NCBI GenBank assembly: GCA_016713425.1
Contig: JADJPE010000005.1
Span: 2,790,001 to 2,854,000, forward strand
DNA: 64,000 nt
Source: Deltaproteobacteria bacterium
GTDB lineage: Bacteria > Myxococcota > Kuafuiibacteriia > Kuafuiibacteriales > Kuafuiibacteriaceae
Reading direction: 5' to 3'
Shown here: positions 62,477 through 64,000 of the stretch, piece after piece
How positions within the stretch are numbered: position 1 is the first letter of the stretch
How the letters are laid out: each line of letters begins with the position of its first letter
The notes under the pieces: generated by a model
What the model was told of the DNA's origin: nothing
The model's database searches: none
The model's input: the letters and a program-made list of their open reading frames with translations, nothing else
Position numbers and translations under genes: made by a program

Positions 62477-64000
62477 TCGAAGATGCTCGGCGTGGATGAA
62501 GAGTCTGAATCCGTTGGCGACGACTCTTGACGCGGTGCCGCACCGGTCTGGTGGGCGAGGGTCTCGACCAACGCCTTGGCCTTCGCTCGAGCCTCTCCTT
62601 CGTTCATCCTGCCCGTCGAAACCAGCGAGCGCATTCCGGCGGCGGCCGTCTCTGCTTCGGAGACGAATCTCCCGAATGGCTCAGGGTCCAGTTGATCGAC
62701 GAGTCGGTGCACCACTTCTCTGGCCCTCGACTTCGCCCCGCCGAAGCCGCCATCGTCCATGTCATGCCAGAGCAAGCGAAAGAGCTTACGGACGTCGGCG
62801 GCGAAATCTCGGACACAGTTTCCATCTCGGGGAAGCTTTGCGATCAGCTTCAGAGCAAGAGGGACCGCCTCCTTCGCCTGCAGCTCCAATTCACCGTGGT
62901 GTCGCTGACCAGCCAAGGTTCGAATGAGGCGCTCTATGCGTCTCAGCTGGGGTGCGATGTTCTCGGATGCATGTTTGGGGTCCTTCATCAGCTCGTCTGC
63001 GAAAGCCTTGGCCTTCGCCGAGTCATATCCAAGGCCACCCTCGGTCGTCGGACGAGAAGCGAAGGCGATGGCTTTCGCCTCGTTGGTTTCAGAAGACGCC
63101 CTGATGTCCTCAAGTTTCTCAAGGATCGGCAAGGCGTGCGACGCCCAAGGCTGCGTCGCGACCGCGCCGGGTGACCGAAATTTCGGGCGTTCCGAACCCG
63201 TGTGGCTCCCGGATCTGGAAAGCGCATCGATCAGCAAGGCCAGGTCGTCCTCGCTCATTTCCGGGTGAGCAACAATGACCTCTTCTGCGAAGGCGGCCGC
63301 CTCGGGCTGCGTCAGGCCGAGACCTCCTCGGTCGAGGGGGCGGTGGGCGGTGATGTAGAGTTGTCCGATCGGGTCCGAGAGCCGAAGTCTTGTTCGTGCG
63401 CGCTCGAAAGCGTCGTCGTCGCGCGCCGCCTTGCGTGCGTAGTCGAGCGCCGCTCGATGCGGAAGCGCTTTGCCTCCGCGACGAAGAGGTTTCACGGCGA
63501 GTTCGAAGGCGAGCACGAAACGATCGGCGTATTGGGCCGCATGCGGGCCCGTAAGCTCGCGGGTCGCGAATTTCCAGGCTTCCCTTCTTGTCATGCCGAG
63601 CCCCACTCGGCGCCTCGTTCCGGGGCGTTGCGCGAAGGTGCACAAGATCTTGACCGCCGACAGATAGTCATCGGCTTCCTTCTGGGATGAGACCTGTCGA
63701 CGGACGACGTTGGATGCAAACGCAATGGCGTCTTGCTCGTGCCTTTTCCAGGGCAGAAAGGCTGGGCCGAGCTCGTCCATGGCGAGATGGAACGCGGCGG
63801 ACAACGCTCGAGCCAAATCCGCCGGGTTCGCGTGTGCCAGGTTGGTTGTTGGCAGTTCGGTGACCATACGGCCGAGTTGGCCCCGATGAGCCCAACCGCC
63901 AAGCGCAAGTCCACCTTCGCTTTTGGGTTTGCGTGCCGTCGTGAGCAGATGCGTAACTGCGCCTTCACGCACCTCGGCGACGCTGGCTTCGTCTAAAGCC
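62410..64000 (-). CDS. Helical repeat protein with a recurring GGLGL motif, 5' end outside window
   Basis: At least 520 aa in the window; no in-frame stop occurs before the right edge, and the first in-window start codon is GTG 63972, so the N-terminus may be missing. At least four variants of a motif A-x-x-P-x-x-x-G-G-L-G-L (KPKSEGGLALG, RPLDRGGLGLTQPEA, RPTTEGGLGYDSAKA, and weaker RPGTRRRVGLGM) each precede an Ala/Glu-rich helix with FAxE. Further degenerate copies are AVKPLRRGGKAL and HDMDDGGFGGAKS. No signal or membrane helix. Alpha-helical repeat protein of unknown family. Confidence 0.72.
   Translation of the reverse strand, partial: ALDEASVAEVREGAVTHLLTTARKPKSEGGLALGGWAHRGQLGRMVTELPTTNLAHANPADLARALSAAFHLAMDELGPAFLPWKRHEQDAIAFASNVVRRQVSSQKEADDYLSAVKILCTFAQRPGTRRRVGLGMTRREAWKFATRELTGPHAAQYADRFVLAFELAVKPLRRGGKALPHRAALDYARKAARDDDAFERARTRLRLSDPIGQLYITAHRPLDRGGLGLTQPEAAAFAEEVIVAHPEMSEDDLALLIDALSRSGSHTGSERPKFRSPGAVATQPWASHALPILEKLEDIRASSETNEAKAIAFASRPTTEGGLGYDSAKAKAFADELMKDPKHASENIAPQLRRIERLIRTLAGQRHHGELELQAKEAVPLALKLIAKLPRDGNCVRDFAADVRKLFRLLWHDMDDGGFGGAKSRAREVVHRLVDQLDPEPFGRFVSEAETAAAGMRSLVSTGRMNEGEARAKAKALVETLAHQTGAAPRQESSPTDSDSSSTPSIFDHLAGLSTASASDEANSSVATN

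Noticed and set aside
1..64000. tRNA, rRNA, insertion sequences, prophage or origin features
   Set aside because: I looked for conserved tRNA ends, rRNA blocks, transposase/integrase motifs and DnaA-box clusters and saw none; a covariance-model search would be decisive.

Overview
The window reads as a chromosomal segment of a high-GC Gram-negative bacterium close to the Myxococcota (myxobacteria, Bradymonadales-type lineages). The reasons are Ser/Thr kinases with the HRD-[IV]-SPQN catalytic loop and PEGA or low-complexity C-termini, PilZ/GGDEF c-di-GMP proteins, a KDO (LPS core sugar) operon, many lipobox proteins, and an ElbD-like reductase/ligase/ACP/acyltransferase fusion of the type tied to ether lipids in myxobacteria. 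The placement is inferred from gene content only. I saw no rRNA, tRNA, CRISPR array, transposase, integrase or phage gene, and no gene-free stretch above about 300 bases.

Layout. 8-8101: PEGA-type membrane Ser/Thr kinase, secreted SGNH hydrolase, and a very large pseudokinase+kinase fusion. 8077-15159: M20 dipeptidase, a possible TerB-like protein facing an unknown gene, ChbG/HpnK deacetylase, TPR-like membrane protein, a lipoprotein, and a CBM9-type lipoprotein. 15402-25546: two adjacent giant lipoprotein metzincins (about 1430 and 1560 aa) followed by a secreted alpha/beta-hydrolase-like protein whose expected nucleophile Ser is Ala. 25637-29045: dTDP-L-rhamnose genes in the transcription order rfbA-rfbC-rfbD-rfbB, downstream of a hybrid PAS histidine kinase (29102-32407). 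32601-34300: a PilZ/J-like protein and a GGDEF cyclase converge on a 15-bp tandem array. 34455-41962: rsmB, a double-ACT protein, an SDR epimerase and the ElbD-like lipid enzyme. 42129-46521: a polysaccharide cassette (Gfo/Idh/MocA oxidoreductase, membrane SGNH protein, alpha/alpha-toroid-like protein, WecG/TagA glycosyltransferase). 46690-52254: PilZ protein, lipase, then an M23 lipoprotein translationally coupled to a HelD-like helicase. 52447-57199: methyltransferase-kdsB-pyrG-kdsA-kdsC, tightly overlapped. 57219-62476: small membrane and lipoproteins, including a DUF6688-like protein. 62410-64000: a repeat protein of unknown family that reaches the window edge.

Together the window mostly serves the cell envelope: LPS core sugar (kds genes), rhamnose, a WecG-type surface glycan, ether- or reduced-lipid chemistry, secreted proteases and many lipoproteins. 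One- and two-component kinases and c-di-GMP proteins are interspersed. A recurrent oddity is in-frame minisatellite expansion in linkers of otherwise unrelated proteins (periods 15, 18 and 33 bp, plus Ala-rich codon repeats), with related arrays between genes.

Most likely to be new biology: the tandem metzincin/pseudo-lipase locus, the pseudokinase-kinase fusion, the GGLGL-repeat protein at the right edge, and the PilZ/GGDEF pair around the ATCGAT array. Coordinates for genes with several possible starts are my best choice from Shine-Dalgarno, signal-peptide and overlap evidence, and are explained per entry.
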